NCBI RefSeq assembly: GCF_000017545.1
Contig: NC_009718.1
Location: forward strand, 992,001 to 1,056,000
Direction of reading: 5' to 3'
Source: Fervidobacterium nodosum Rt17-B1
Lineage (GTDB): Bacteria > Thermotogota > Thermotogae > Thermotogales > Fervidobacteriaceae
Length of the DNA stretch: 64,000 nt
In this document: in pieces, positions 8,197-17,701 of the stretch
Numbering within the stretch: position 1 is the first letter of the stretch
How the letters are laid out: every line of letters starts with the position of its first letter
Made by a program: the position numbers and the translations under genes
Notes under the pieces: model-generated
The model's input: the letters and a program-made list of their open reading frames with translations, nothing else
The model's database searches: none
Told to the model about the DNA's origin: nothing

Positions 8197-9765
8197 ATGA
8201 AGTACGCAACTTTCAAAAGTTCTATGAAAGCTAAATCAAATTTGGTTATATTATTCTTTGCTTTATTTTACTTAATCTTGCTACCAACCAAATCACTTGC
8301 GGTTATAGATGAAGAAACCGCAAGAAATTATTTTTCACAGTCGCTAATTCAAATGTATCAAGGTAATTTCCAGAAAGCATATGAGCTTTCTAAACAAGCT
8401 CTCTCTGGAAGGGTATATGTCAATGAGATAGCAAATTTCTGGTTTTTGAGAGGCAGGCTTGCAATTGCAAATGGACTTATAGACAAAGCAATAGAAGAAT
8501 TTGGTACTTTTACACAACTTGTAAAAAATGATGATATAGATAACATATTAGAAAAGGTAAGGTACTTTAGAAACATTAATTTATCGCCTTCAAAGAACTT
8601 TGAACTTAAATATATCGGTAATGCGAGTGGAATAATAAAAGGCATCGAATATTTTCAAACACCTGTTAGTGTTGCTGTCTATGGAGATTCTTATTGCGTA
8701 CTCGATAGTAAAAACAGAAGAATAGTATATTTCAAAAATAATCGAATGACAAACATAAAAAAAGTTTCGCACGATATCAAGCAAATAATATTCGATCGCA
8801 ATGGCTTACTTTACTTGGTTAGCGAAAACGCGATTTATAACGATTCAGAATACGAATTATTGAAAGGCTTACGTTCACCGATAGTCGCCGGATTTGACAG
8901 GAACGGTAATATGTATATAGTTGACTTTGACAGAATAGTTTTGTTTAATGTTTATTCCAACAATATCACTGAACATAAGCTCCAAAAAGTAACTCCTGCA
9001 TTAGATGCTGAAATAACAATAGACAAACTTTACATATTGAACGGATTAACTCAGGAAATAGATATATACGACCTGAAAAACTTTTCAAAAATTCAGTCGA
9101 TAAAATTATCAGAGAAGATTTGGAATTTTGAGGTAACACCTTACGGTGACATAATATACCCAAGTAAAGATGGTTTAACAGCTAACGACAAAAAATTCGA
9201 TATAAAAGGAATAGACCTCATTGAATATAGCTATCCAAATCTTTTTGTTATGAAATGGAAAAATAAGCAAATCGAACATTATGTTTTAAAAGATGATAAG
9301 CCGCTATTTGTAACTATCGAAAAGTTAGAGTTTGACGATAATTTTGTTTATGCATACATCAGTGTCGAAGATCTATTCGGTGACGAAATACACTATATTC
9401 AACATTCCTTAAGCATCTTTGAGCATGATATATACGCTCCAAGTGACGTATACAGTAGCCAAATTAATCCAAAGTACATAACTCTAAAAGAATGTAAAGG
9501 AGAACTGATAATTTATAGATTACAATCTTTAAGAGTCTTAGGTAACTGTCCAATACTCAACAAATTTACAGGTGCGCCAACATATCAAAAAGCAATTGAA
9601 AATTCAAAAAAACTTATTTGGATTGCGCAATGGAAATATATCAGACCAATTCCGCCAGGATTAATAAAAGTATCAGCCCGTGTAACTTTCAAGAATAATG
9701 TTTACTATGATACCACGTTTTACACAAGTACACTTATAAAATCAGAAGAACTCAGAAAAAAATAG
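8197..9765 (+). CDS. Exported TPR and beta-propeller-like protein, function unknown
   Basis: A 522-residue protein with a positively charged N-terminus and a hydrophobic segment (LVILFFALFYLILLP, about residues 17-31) ending near SLAV, consistent with export. Residues 40-125 look like TPR helices (YFSQSLIQMYQGNFQKAYEL and following). From about 150 on there are repeated short beta units such as NGLLYLVSENAIY and DRNGNMYIVDFDRIVLF, spaced like blades of an NHL/YncE-type propeller. This would act outside the cytoplasmic membrane, perhaps in a surface or periplasmic complex. I do not recognise the family. ATG start with AAAGAGAGG upstream. The next gene (TPR protein) starts 15 bases after its stop, so the two are probably coexpressed. 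Confidence 0.6.
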   Translation: MKYATFKSSMKAKSNLVILFFALFYLILLPTKSLAVIDEETARNYFSQSLIQMYQGNFQKAYELSKQALSGRVYVNEIANFWFLRGRLAIANGLIDKAIEEFGTFTQLVKNDDIDNILEKVRYFRNINLSPSKNFELKYIGNASGIIKGIEYFQTPVSVAVYGDSYCVLDSKNRRIVYFKNNRMTNIKKVSHDIKQIIFDRNGLLYLVSENAIYNDSEYELLKGLRSPIVAGFDRNGNMYIVDFDRIVLFNVYSNNITEHKLQKVTPALDAEITIDKLYILNGLTQEIDIYDLKNFSKIQSIKLSEKIWNFEVTPYGDIIYPSKDGLTANDKKFDIKGIDLIEYSYPNLFVMKWKNKQIEHYVLKDDKPLFVTIEKLEFDDNFVYAYISVEDLFGDEIHYIQHSLSIFEHDIYAPSDVYSSQINPKYITLKECKGELIIYRLQSLRVLGNCPILNKFTGAPTYQKAIENSKKLIWIAQWKYIRPIPPGLIKVSARVTFKNNVYYDTTFYTSTLIKSEELRKK

Positions 9766-9779
9766 GAGGAAAAGCAAAT

Positions 9780-10226
9780 TTGACAAAAGAAGAGATATAC
9801 AAGCAGTTAGAGGAAGCTGTTAAATTAACAGAATCTGGTAAAAATAAAGAAGCTATGGAAATATACGAAAAACTTCTGGAATATGAAATTCCAGAAGTGT
9901 ATAATAATATTGGAAATTTGTACAGAAGAGAAGGATTGTTAGGAAAAGCCATTGAAATGTACAAAAAAGCGATTCAAATATCTCCAGATTTTGCTTTAGC
10001 TTATTTTAATCTTGGATGTGCTCTTATGGAACTTGACAAATACAACGAAGCGGTTATGTTTTTTGAAAAATCAGAAAGGCTTGGCATGAAAAGTTTTGAC
10101 CTCGATGTTCAACTTACTCTCTCATATATCGCATCAGGAAATTTATCAAAAGCAAAAGAAAAAATGAAAGATGAAAGAGTTCGAAACGAAGTTTCGAAAT
10201 ACATTGATGGGGGAATAAAAATATGA
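9780..10226 (+). CDS. Small TPR-repeat protein
   Basis: 148 residues made almost entirely of tetratricopeptide repeats: units such as GKNKEAMEIYEKLLEYEIP, NIGNLYRREGLLGKAIEMY and FNLGCALMELDKYNEAV carry the W/L-G-Y-A-F-A-P consensus positions. No signal peptide. TPR proteins mediate protein contacts; the partner is unknown but may be one of the flanking membrane-associated proteins. TTG start behind AGGAGGAAAAGCAAA. Its stop overlaps the next start by four bases (ATGA), implying translational coupling. Confidence 0.75.
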   Translation: MTKEEIYKQLEEAVKLTESGKNKEAMEIYEKLLEYEIPEVYNNIGNLYRREGLLGKAIEMYKKAIQISPDFALAYFNLGCALMELDKYNEAVMFFEKSERLGMKSFDLDVQLTLSYIASGNLSKAKEKMKDERVRNEVSKYIDGGIKI

Positions 10227-10858
10227 TAAATTTCGCTTCTTTGGATCTGAGTTATATAAAAGATTTAATATCTTACGTGATAACCAATTGGTATGTTATC
10301 TTGCCCGTTGCAGTTTTTTTCTACCTCTTACCAAATATAGTAGAGCCGTTAACAATATTTGGATTGGGCTTTTTACTGGGAGCTGTTTATGTACAACCGT
10401 TAGTTTTTAATTTTGTAGGGAAGTTTTACCCAGAGATTGTAACGCTTTTTAACCAAAATAGTACGATAATTATAATTATTTTTGCCATATTATTTGGCAT
10501 CATTTTATATGGTCTTTACAAATCCCTAATCTTCATCGGAAGTATGGCATTAGCATTTGTGGGAGTTCTTTTTATTTTCAACACATTTGCTGGTCCTGAA
10601 TTTGGGTGGTATATTAGAATTGCCGTAGGATTAATAATTGGCATAATTGCAGGCAGTTTTTCGGTCAAAAACAGCGCAAAATTTGTTGGTTTTGTGGCAG
10701 TTGCTGTTTCTTCCTTTGTGATTTCTGTTGTTTCACTCGCATTTATAAAAAGCTATCTGTTTAAATTTAACGATTTTATTTTTCTTTGGGCAATTCTTAT
10801 CTTATCACTCATAATTTTCTTCCTGCGAATAAATTTATTGTGGAGGAAGGATAAATGA
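10223..10858 (+). CDS. Integral membrane protein, function unknown
   Basis: 211 residues with about six or seven hydrophobic helices separated by short loops; one helix is unusually rich in isoleucine (STIIIIIFAILFGIILYG). There is no recognisable transporter or enzyme motif. A glycine-rich segment (IRIAVGLIIGIIAGSFSVKNSAKFVGF, cited in parts: GLIIGIIAGSF) resembles packing helices. Start ATG overlaps the TPR gene stop by four bases and its stop overlaps the plsC start by four bases, so it is firmly embedded in an operon with these. A role in the envelope is an inference from position only. Confidence 0.6.
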   Translation: MINFASLDLSYIKDLISYVITNWYVILPVAVFFYLLPNIVEPLTIFGLGFLLGAVYVQPLVFNFVGKFYPEIVTLFNQNSTIIIIIFAILFGIILYGLYKSLIFIGSMALAFVGVLFIFNTFAGPEFGWYIRIAVGLIIGIIAGSFSVKNSAKFVGFVAVAVSSFVISVVSLAFIKSYLFKFNDFIFLWAILILSLIIFFLRINLLWRKDK

Positions 10859-11607
10859 AAAAAATCCTAAATTTCTTAAGAACGCTTTGGCTTTTAATAG
10901 GTGGTTTTCTTTACATATTTGTTTATGGTATTATCGTTTTATTAATTGGCTTTTTGCTTGGGAAAGAGGAAGGGAGAAAATTTGTCTTAAAACAAATAGA
11001 GATATTCGGTCGAGCTGCTTTCAAATTGCTTGGTGTAAGAGTATTTTCTTGCGGAAAAAAGCCAGATATAAATAGAAATTACCTAGTGGTTTGCAACCAT
11101 CAAAGCATACTTGATATACCACTTGTAATAGGTTACGTCGGTCCTACACCATTTATCGCAAAAAAAGAACTTGGAAAATTTCCAATGATAAATGTATTTT
11201 TGAAATACCTCGGTAGCGAGCTTATAGACAGAGGAAACATAAGGCAAACAGCGTTGACTATAAGAGAAGTCATGAAAAAACTAAATGAAGGTTATCACTT
11301 TGTAATCTTCCCAGAGGGTACTAGATCTCCCGATGGAGAAGTACACGAATTCAAACCGCGTAGTCTTGAAATAGCCATGAAAGCTAAAGTCCCAATCTTA
11401 CCAGTATCAATATGGGGAAACCATTTGGTTATACCTAAGCATAAATTAATCGTAAATTACAACAAAACAGGCATACTTATACATGACCTCGTCTATCCTG
11501 AGAACTTTCAATCTGAGGAAGAATTAAGAAAGTACGTTGAGAATACCATAAAAGATGGTGTAGAAAAACTGAAAGAGGTGATAAAAAATGAAAAAAGCGA
11601 CTGTTAA
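10855..11607 (+). CDS. plsC: 1-acyl-sn-glycerol-3-phosphate acyltransferase PlsC
   Basis: PlsC acylates lysophosphatidic acid to phosphatidic acid at the inner membrane face. The 250-residue protein has an N-terminal membrane segment (LWLLIGGFLYIFVYGIIVLL), the catalytic HX4D motif in VVCNHQSILDIPL, the glycerol-phosphate binding block FPEGTRSPDGE and a downstream PILPVSIWG strand. All family blocks are in order. The reading frame begins with ATG overlapping the preceding stop. It pairs functionally with plsY upstream: together they make phosphatidic acid. The 3' end overlaps the next gene by 20 bases. Confidence 0.93.
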   Translation: MKKILNFLRTLWLLIGGFLYIFVYGIIVLLIGFLLGKEEGRKFVLKQIEIFGRAAFKLLGVRVFSCGKKPDINRNYLVVCNHQSILDIPLVIGYVGPTPFIAKKELGKFPMINVFLKYLGSELIDRGNIRQTALTIREVMKKLNEGYHFVIFPEGTRSPDGEVHEFKPRSLEIAMKAKVPILPVSIWGNHLVIPKHKLIVNYNKTGILIHDLVYPENFQSEEELRKYVENTIKDGVEKLKEVIKNEKSDC

Positions 11608-12124
11608 GGCCCTTGTACTTGACAAAGTGTCAAATACTCCTGTCGTTTTACTGGGGATAGAAAACACAAAAAAGATTCTTCCGATTTGGATTGGCGCTTG
11701 CGAAGCGAGTACCATGGCAATCGCTATAGAAAAAGTACCTTTCGACAGACCCCTTACACACGATTTAATGTTAAACATAATAAATGAAGTTAGTTTGAAG
11801 ATAGAAAGATTTGTAATTCACTCCATAAAAGACAACATCTTTTACGCGAAAATAGTCTTAAGGGATTTAACACTTTCAGAACAAGACATATCAGAGGGTG
11901 TTAATCCATTTATAGAAATAGACGCAAGACCATCTGATTGCATAATCCTTTCGCTGAAAACAGGTGCTCCACTTTACGTTACGAACGATATTATCGCAAG
12001 CGAGGCAATAGACCTTGGTTATCTTGACCAATCTGATGAAGAATTCAAAAAATTTGTTGAGAATTTAGATATAAACGAATTCAGAAAATTGTTAGACGAC
12101 GACGTAAGTGGGCACGGAGAATAA
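11588..12124 (+). CDS. Bifunctional nuclease family (BFN/DUF151) protein
   Basis: The 178-residue protein matches the BFN domain family, of which Thermotoga maritima TM0160 is a structurally solved member. Recognisable blocks are VVLLGIENTKKILPIWIGACEASTM-type start (cited: LPIWIGACEA), a central IHSIKDNIFYAKIVL strand pair and EIDARPSDCIILSLKTGAPLYV, the hallmark DARPSDAIALALR block. Nuclease activity has been reported for plant homologues; in bacteria the role is unproven. ATG start lies inside the plsC end with AAAGAGGTG upstream. No export signal. Confidence 0.85.
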   Translation: MKKATVKALVLDKVSNTPVVLLGIENTKKILPIWIGACEASTMAIAIEKVPFDRPLTHDLMLNIINEVSLKIERFVIHSIKDNIFYAKIVLRDLTLSEQDISEGVNPFIEIDARPSDCIILSLKTGAPLYVTNDIIASEAIDLGYLDQSDEEFKKFVENLDINEFRKLLDDDVSGHGE

Positions 12125-12145
12125 AAAACATAAAAGGGGGTAACT

Positions 12146-14614
12146 ATGCCAAAATTTTTTGACAATATAAAAAATACCTTTAGTAAGATTTTAAAGAAAA
12201 AAATCCCCCAAAAAGAAGGCAGTGAGTCTTCTAAATCCTCCAATGGAACTAATAATTCATTAAATCAAGAGAAATCAAAAAGTACAAAGCCGAAATTCGA
12301 AGTTCGGCAGATATTTTCCGCAATTAAAAACTTTCCAAAGTATCTATGGGCACATAAAATACTTTTATTTTTAACATTGGCGGGTATTACACTATTATCT
12401 GTAGCCATCATCTTATTATCAAAGTCATCAAATAAGGAAACTATCGTTTCGGAAGGAACTCAAACAGTAGAAAATTTTGTTATTTCTATTCCGAGTGGAG
12501 CTTTCACATATGAAAAATCATTTAGGATTAAGATACCACCTCAACAGAATCTTCAATCTCTTTTGAATACTGGAAATTTCGTCAGTCCAATTTATGAAAT
12601 AATTCCCAGCGATGGAAAATACGATATGGCAACACTGCCAATAACTCTTAGATACTATTTTCCATCATCACTTATTGGAAGTAACGACGCAAATTCACTA
12701 TCCTTCGCTGCGATAACCACCGATGGAAAAGCATACAATATAATTCCAGGGAGTTCAATAGGTAAAGATGAAAAAGGGTACTATGTCGAATCTAATTTAT
12801 TTGTAATTCCACGTTGGATTGGCGTCGTCTCTACGCCTGGCCAAACTCTCAAAACAGGTATTTTAGAAATTTACAAAACAATTTCGGCCGAACCAACGCT
12901 TCTTATAGTTCCAGGAAGCGACCCCGGTTTTTCCGGATATTTCGAATCAACAAAAGTATCAGGTATTTCTCTGTGGCAAAGTGTTTTCAAAAACAGGTCC
13001 ATATTAATTTACAAATACCCATTGAACGAAGTTAGATCGTACAACTACACAACACTATTTAATTCTTTTAAAAACGCTAACCCGCTGCCAAGCGCGATTA
13101 TATTCGAAGCGGAAAGATTAGCAGAACAACTAAAAAAGTATTCTAATATCCAATTTGATATACTTGCTCACGAAATCGGTGGGTTAATTGTTTACTACTG
13201 CCTCTCAAAGCACCCAGAAATAAAAAATGTACGCAAGGTTGCTTACATTTCAACGCCATTTTATGGAACAAACATAGCAGACCCAAGGCTAGCTGTTTCT
13301 ATATACCCAGCGAAACCATCCGCGGCTGAGACGCTTTACAACATCCCACAATCAATTATCGCTTCTATGCAAAGTTATTTAAAATCTTACATAGAAGGTG
13401 TCAATATTTATTATTCTGATTTAATACCAAATTCCGAGTTTTTAAAATCAATGAGATATTTACCATACAGAACAGATATAGAAACAACCGCGTACATGGG
13501 AAACACTCCACCAATGTCCATCGATGTAACTTCGAGCCTTTTAGAAAGACTTTATCCCGAGTTAGTATTGAACCTCGGTGATGGTGTTGTCTCAAAAAAT
13601 TCCGCAAGAATGCCTTACATGACATTGAAAATATTTAATGGTAGTTGGAATAATTTCTATGTAAGTGATGAATTCATACAAGAATTGAAACAATTTTTTG
13701 AATATAAGTTACCAGAACTACCATCTTACAAAGACGATACATTCTCAGAAAAAGTGACGAGCGATAAAGAGAAAGTCTTTGAGAGATTCCTCTCAGCTGA
13801 GCAAGTTCAACAATTCCAAATTGATGAGTGGAAAATTACCGATAATCCTTACATAAAATTCATCCAAACACTCCCATTTACAGGCAATCAAATAGCAGTT
13901 TACGGTGGTATTATATACACAGCCGATGAGAAAGGATTATACGTCTCTGGAACGAAAGTATGGGACGAGAGCATTTTAAACTTGAAAGAAACAATCGATG
14001 GTATAAGCTATACGACTCAAACGAAAATCTTCTACAGAAAACTCGCGGATGCGATTAGTTACAATTCGACATCAGCGGATGATTCTTTAGCAACAAAGGA
14101 CTTCGCGATATTCGCAAAGCCAAGGCCAAACGAAAGAGTTGATTTTGTTGACGAAACGGGTAATTTGATAATAACCTTACGCGGTGTGTACGGTAAAGTC
14201 ATATATGACGGTAATGAAATCATACTCATGACCAACCGAGAAATATACAGATACTTTTATGGAATAAAATACACAGCTCCCATTGGGCTTTACAAAAGCT
14301 ATGACTTGACGTATGCCATAGTCGTTGACGACTACATTATAGCAACCACACGTGCATATGGCTTGCTTGTATTCAACAGAGCTGGAAATTACGCTTACAC
14401 TGGCGAAGGATGGATTGGGAATCTTAAGCTTTACAAATCCGGGAAATATATTGTCGCTGTTGGAGACAACTTTATTACACTCATCGACTTTGAAGCCAAA
14501 AAAATCGATAGGTTCGTTGAAAACGTTCCAGGAGTCGTATACGATGCAAGCGTGTGGGAAGATAAATTGTATATTATGACAAGCGAAGGAGTATTGTTAT
14601 ACAAGATTGGATGA
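12146..14614 (+). CDS. Membrane-anchored alpha/beta-hydrolase-like protein lacking the serine nucleophile
   Basis: 822 residues. A charged, serine-rich cytoplasmic tail precedes one membrane segment (HKILLFLTLAGITLLSVAII, about 70-90), so the bulk is outside. Residues 110-230 are beta-rich (SIPSGAFTYEKSFRIKIP, ZU5-like). Residues 250-420 resemble a PGAP1/lipase-type hydrolase: LLIVPGSDPGF would be the oxyanion strand and FDILAHEIGGLIVYYCL the nucleophile elbow. The usual GHSxGG is AHEIGG here: codon GAA replaces serine near residue 342, so classical esterase activity is not expected. The C-terminal third has propeller-like beta units (KVIYDGNEIILMTNREIY). ATG start with AAAAGGGGGTAACT. Probably a binding or structural envelope protein; this is inference. 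Confidence 0.6.
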   Translation: MPKFFDNIKNTFSKILKKKIPQKEGSESSKSSNGTNNSLNQEKSKSTKPKFEVRQIFSAIKNFPKYLWAHKILLFLTLAGITLLSVAIILLSKSSNKETIVSEGTQTVENFVISIPSGAFTYEKSFRIKIPPQQNLQSLLNTGNFVSPIYEIIPSDGKYDMATLPITLRYYFPSSLIGSNDANSLSFAAITTDGKAYNIIPGSSIGKDEKGYYVESNLFVIPRWIGVVSTPGQTLKTGILEIYKTISAEPTLLIVPGSDPGFSGYFESTKVSGISLWQSVFKNRSILIYKYPLNEVRSYNYTTLFNSFKNANPLPSAIIFEAERLAEQLKKYSNIQFDILAHEIGGLIVYYCLSKHPEIKNVRKVAYISTPFYGTNIADPRLAVSIYPAKPSAAETLYNIPQSIIASMQSYLKSYIEGVNIYYSDLIPNSEFLKSMRYLPYRTDIETTAYMGNTPPMSIDVTSSLLERLYPELVLNLGDGVVSKNSARMPYMTLKIFNGSWNNFYVSDEFIQELKQFFEYKLPELPSYKDDTFSEKVTSDKEKVFERFLSAEQVQQFQIDEWKITDNPYIKFIQTLPFTGNQIAVYGGIIYTADEKGLYVSGTKVWDESILNLKETIDGISYTTQTKIFYRKLADAISYNSTSADDSLATKDFAIFAKPRPNERVDFVDETGNLIITLRGVYGKVIYDGNEIILMTNREIYRYFYGIKYTAPIGLYKSYDLTYAIVVDDYIIATTRAYGLLVFNRAGNYAYTGEGWIGNLKLYKSGKYIVAVGDNFITLIDFEAKKIDRFVENVPGVVYDASVWEDKLYIMTSEGVLLYKIG

Positions 14615-14664
14615 TAATTAGATAGTCCAATACAAATCTAAAAGACGAACAGGGAGGTTTAAAA

Positions 14665-15285
14665 ATGCTACATCTATTCCTAGCACATTTTGTCGCAGAC
14701 CACGGTTTCACCGACAACACAAAGATAAGGACCTACAAAGGTTACAAACTCATTGAACACATCATCTGGTCGTTATTTGCATTACTCGCATTCACATTTG
14801 ACACTCTGTTGAAATCTACTCGAGGAATCATAGTACTTTCCATTATGGCTATTATTCATGTCTCAGGAGATATTTTAAGAACAAAAATAAAAAATGTAAA
14901 TTACATACACATGCTGGAATTATCTGAACTTGTAATTGCACTGATTCTAAATTATCTTGTTGCAGATTTATTTGTTTATTCATACATATCAAAAGAATTC
15001 GCTATATACCTTCTTGGAATGGCAGTAGTAACGATGGCAGTAACCTACTTTTTCAGAAACTTCTATCCAAATGACCTACAATACAATGACTTAGACGGTA
15101 TATCCGAACGTTTGGCATTCTTCGTATTCTTCTTGGCAAATAATTATCTTTTTGCATTTCTCTCTTTAGCGCTCGGATTCCTATACAGACTTTGGAAGGT
15201 AAAAAAATTTTCCCACACTTGGTGGCTCAGCCCATTATTTGGAATAGCAATAACAATTATATGGAAAATATGGATTTATCAATAA
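14665..15285 (+). CDS. DUF3307-like integral membrane protein
   Basis: 206 residues with five or six hydrophobic helices. The N-terminus LHLFLAHFVADHGFTDN matches the start of DUF3307 proteins (typically L-A-H-x-x-x-D-F/H), and a later IIHVSGDILRTK resembles their HxxxDxxK-type segment, suggesting a conserved charged set in the membrane. Function of the family is unknown. ATG start with AGGGAGGTTTAAAA. It sits between the hydrolase-like gene and pheT. Confidence 0.55.
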   Translation: MLHLFLAHFVADHGFTDNTKIRTYKGYKLIEHIIWSLFALLAFTFDTLLKSTRGIIVLSIMAIIHVSGDILRTKIKNVNYIHMLELSELVIALILNYLVADLFVYSYISKEFAIYLLGMAVVTMAVTYFFRNFYPNDLQYNDLDGISERLAFFVFFLANNYLFAFLSLALGFLYRLWKVKKFSHTWWLSPLFGIAITIIWKIWIYQ

Positions 15286-15317
15286 ACTATTTGAATTATT
15301 AATGGAGGTGTCTTAGG

Positions 15318-17660
15318 GTGAGAATTTCATTAGAATGGTTGAATGAATATATCGATGTTTCACGCGAAGAAGTACTTGAGAAACTACCAAAACTTGGATT
15401 CGATATAGATGATAATGGACCAGTATTTCCGATAAACGGTCCAATTGTTATTGGAAAAATCGAAAAAGTTGAAAAGCACCCAAACGCTGAAAAACTTGTC
15501 ATTTGTACAGTTAATATAGGCAGTGAGCATAGAACAATCTTAACAGCTGACGTATCCGTACAAACTGGGAAATACGTTTACGTGGCGCTCGAAGGCGCGA
15601 AACTTGCAAATGGTGTTGAAATACAAAAAAGGGAAATGCGTGGAATATTTTCTGAAGGAATGCTCTGTTCGTTAGAAGAGCTTGGGCTTGAAGAAAAAAG
15701 CGAACACGTATACACAACAGACGAAGAATTACCACTCGGCGAAGACGTTATCCGACTACTTGGATTATCAGATTGGTACATCGAAATGGAAATTACACCA
15801 AATAGACCTGACTGCCTTTCCTATTTCGGTGTAACAAGAGAATTATCGGCAGGGCTTAAGAGAACACCACGATTTCCAATTCCAAGCGTAAAAGCTGCAG
15901 GTAATAGCAAAGTCGATATAGAAATAAAAACTGACGGATGCTGGCGATACACCGCAAGGGTAATAAACAACGTTAAAGTAAAGCCAAGCCCCATGTGGCT
16001 ACAAAAAAGACTAATCGCTTCAGGATTAAGACCAATTAACAACATCGTTGATATAACAAATTACGTGATGCTCGAAACAGGACACCCCGTACACGCATTT
16101 GACCTATCAAAATTAGCGGGGAGAATAGTAGTAAAAGACGCCAACCCAGGGGAAAAAATGCTTCTATTAGATGGTAAAACATACGAATTCTCCGGCGGCG
16201 AAGTACTCATAACCGATGGTGAAAAATTACTCGCGCTTGGTGGAATAATGGGTGGAGAAGAATCTGGTATATCCGAAACAACCACAGATGTCCTCCTTGA
16301 AGTCGCAATGTTCGACCCGGTACGCATCAGAAGAACTTCGAGAAAACTAAGCGTCTCTTCTGACTCTTCCTACAGATTTGAAAGAGGCGTAGACTTCGAC
16401 GATGCACTTTACGTAATAGAAAGACTCTCAGAATTAATCCAAAAGCTCGCGGACGGCGAACCATCAGCGGAAATCGTTGACGTGTGGAAAAAGAAACTCC
16501 AACAAAAAGTCATCTTCGTTCCAAAACACTTCCCAAAAAAAGTAATTGGAATAGAAGTTAAACACATCGGAGAATACATCGAACCGCTCGGATTTGAAGT
16601 GGAAGAAACAAAAGATGGATACCAGGTTTACGTACCATCATTCAGATACTTTGACGTATCCATCCCAGAAGACATAATGGAAGAAGTTGGGAGAATACAC
16701 GGATACGACAACATACACGCTGAACCACCAAGGATGCTTGCTATCGAAAAAGGCAGAAGCCAAATCCAAAAACTCAGATACGAACTAAAACAACTTCTAA
16801 CAAGCTTTGGTTTCAACGAAGCTAACACACTTTCATTCACATCAAGCAAACTCATAGAAAAATTTGAAATCAACGGAAAAGGCCTTCCCGTAAGCAATCC
16901 AATAATATCCGACTTTGACACAATGAGACCGAGTATCCTCTACGGTTTACTCGAATCGCTTTCATACAACTACAAAAGACAGATAAAGGACATTAGATTA
17001 TTCGAAATAGGTAAAATATTCAACCTAAAAAATGGAAAACCATTCGAAGAAGAAGCGCTTGCTTTCGTAGCCACTGGCAGGGAATCTGTAAATGATTACA
17101 CCGACAAAAGAAATGTATCTTTCTATACATTTAAAGGTGTTATCGATGAAATCTTATTAAGATTTGGCATTAAAGCACAATTTGAAAAATACTCAAAGAA
17201 AGGCTTTATACCGACAAGATGCGCATTGATAAAAACTCATGGAAAAGATATAGGATTCATAGGTATGCTTGAGCCAGAAATCGCTGACAAACTTTACGAT
17301 GTAAAAGATGAGATATACGTTGCGGAGATATACCTTGAAAAAATATACGAATCGGCAAAAACTCAAAAAACATACAAAGCCATACCACAATTCCCGTATA
17401 TAAGAAGAGATGTTTCGTACCTAATACCGATTGGACAGGAAATCGCTGGAATTCTTGAAATATACAAATCAAACCCGCTTGTTGAAGAAGTTGGTATCGA
17501 CGATATTTACAGACAAGTTGGTGAAGGGTATTACAGCGTAACCATATATGCAAAATTCAGACATCCAGAGCGCACGCTCAGTGACGAAGAAGTGGATATA
17601 GCAATCGAAGATATTAAAAAACAAATCAAAGAAAAATTCGAAGTAAACCCAAGATTTTAA
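15318..17660 (+). CDS. pheT: Phenylalanyl-tRNA synthetase beta subunit
   Basis: PheT with PheS forms the heterotetramer charging tRNA-Phe. Its 780 residues match the bacterial form. Domains in order: N-terminal helix ISLEWLNEYIDV; EMAP/OB-fold tRNA-binding domain (about 38-150; GIFSEGMLCSLEELGL); B3/B4 editing domain (INNIVDITNYVMLETGHPVH and following); B5 domain; a catalytic-like core lacking class II catalytic motifs; and the C-terminal anticodon-binding FDX-ACB domain starting at YKAIPQFPYIRRDVSYLIP. GTG start with GGAGGTGTCTTAG. Unlike the common arrangement pheS is not adjacent upstream; the neighbour is the DUF3307-like gene. Confidence 0.95.
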   Translation: MRISLEWLNEYIDVSREEVLEKLPKLGFDIDDNGPVFPINGPIVIGKIEKVEKHPNAEKLVICTVNIGSEHRTILTADVSVQTGKYVYVALEGAKLANGVEIQKREMRGIFSEGMLCSLEELGLEEKSEHVYTTDEELPLGEDVIRLLGLSDWYIEMEITPNRPDCLSYFGVTRELSAGLKRTPRFPIPSVKAAGNSKVDIEIKTDGCWRYTARVINNVKVKPSPMWLQKRLIASGLRPINNIVDITNYVMLETGHPVHAFDLSKLAGRIVVKDANPGEKMLLLDGKTYEFSGGEVLITDGEKLLALGGIMGGEESGISETTTDVLLEVAMFDPVRIRRTSRKLSVSSDSSYRFERGVDFDDALYVIERLSELIQKLADGEPSAEIVDVWKKKLQQKVIFVPKHFPKKVIGIEVKHIGEYIEPLGFEVEETKDGYQVYVPSFRYFDVSIPEDIMEEVGRIHGYDNIHAEPPRMLAIEKGRSQIQKLRYELKQLLTSFGFNEANTLSFTSSKLIEKFEINGKGLPVSNPIISDFDTMRPSILYGLLESLSYNYKRQIKDIRLFEIGKIFNLKNGKPFEEEALAFVATGRESVNDYTDKRNVSFYTFKGVIDEILLRFGIKAQFEKYSKKGFIPTRCALIKTHGKDIGFIGMLEPEIADKLYDVKDEIYVAEIYLEKIYESAKTQKTYKAIPQFPYIRRDVSYLIPIGQEIAGILEIYKSNPLVEEVGIDDIYRQVGEGYYSVTIYAKFRHPERTLSDEEVDIAIEDIKKQIKEKFEVNPRF

Positions 17661-17701
17661 TATATTCAATACAATAAAAAACCAAGGTGGGGTGGCTTAA
17701 T

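Noticed and set aside
13150-13200. Active lipase call for the 822-residue protein
   Set aside because: The nucleophile serine is missing (AHEIGG), so an enzymatic name would overstate the evidence.
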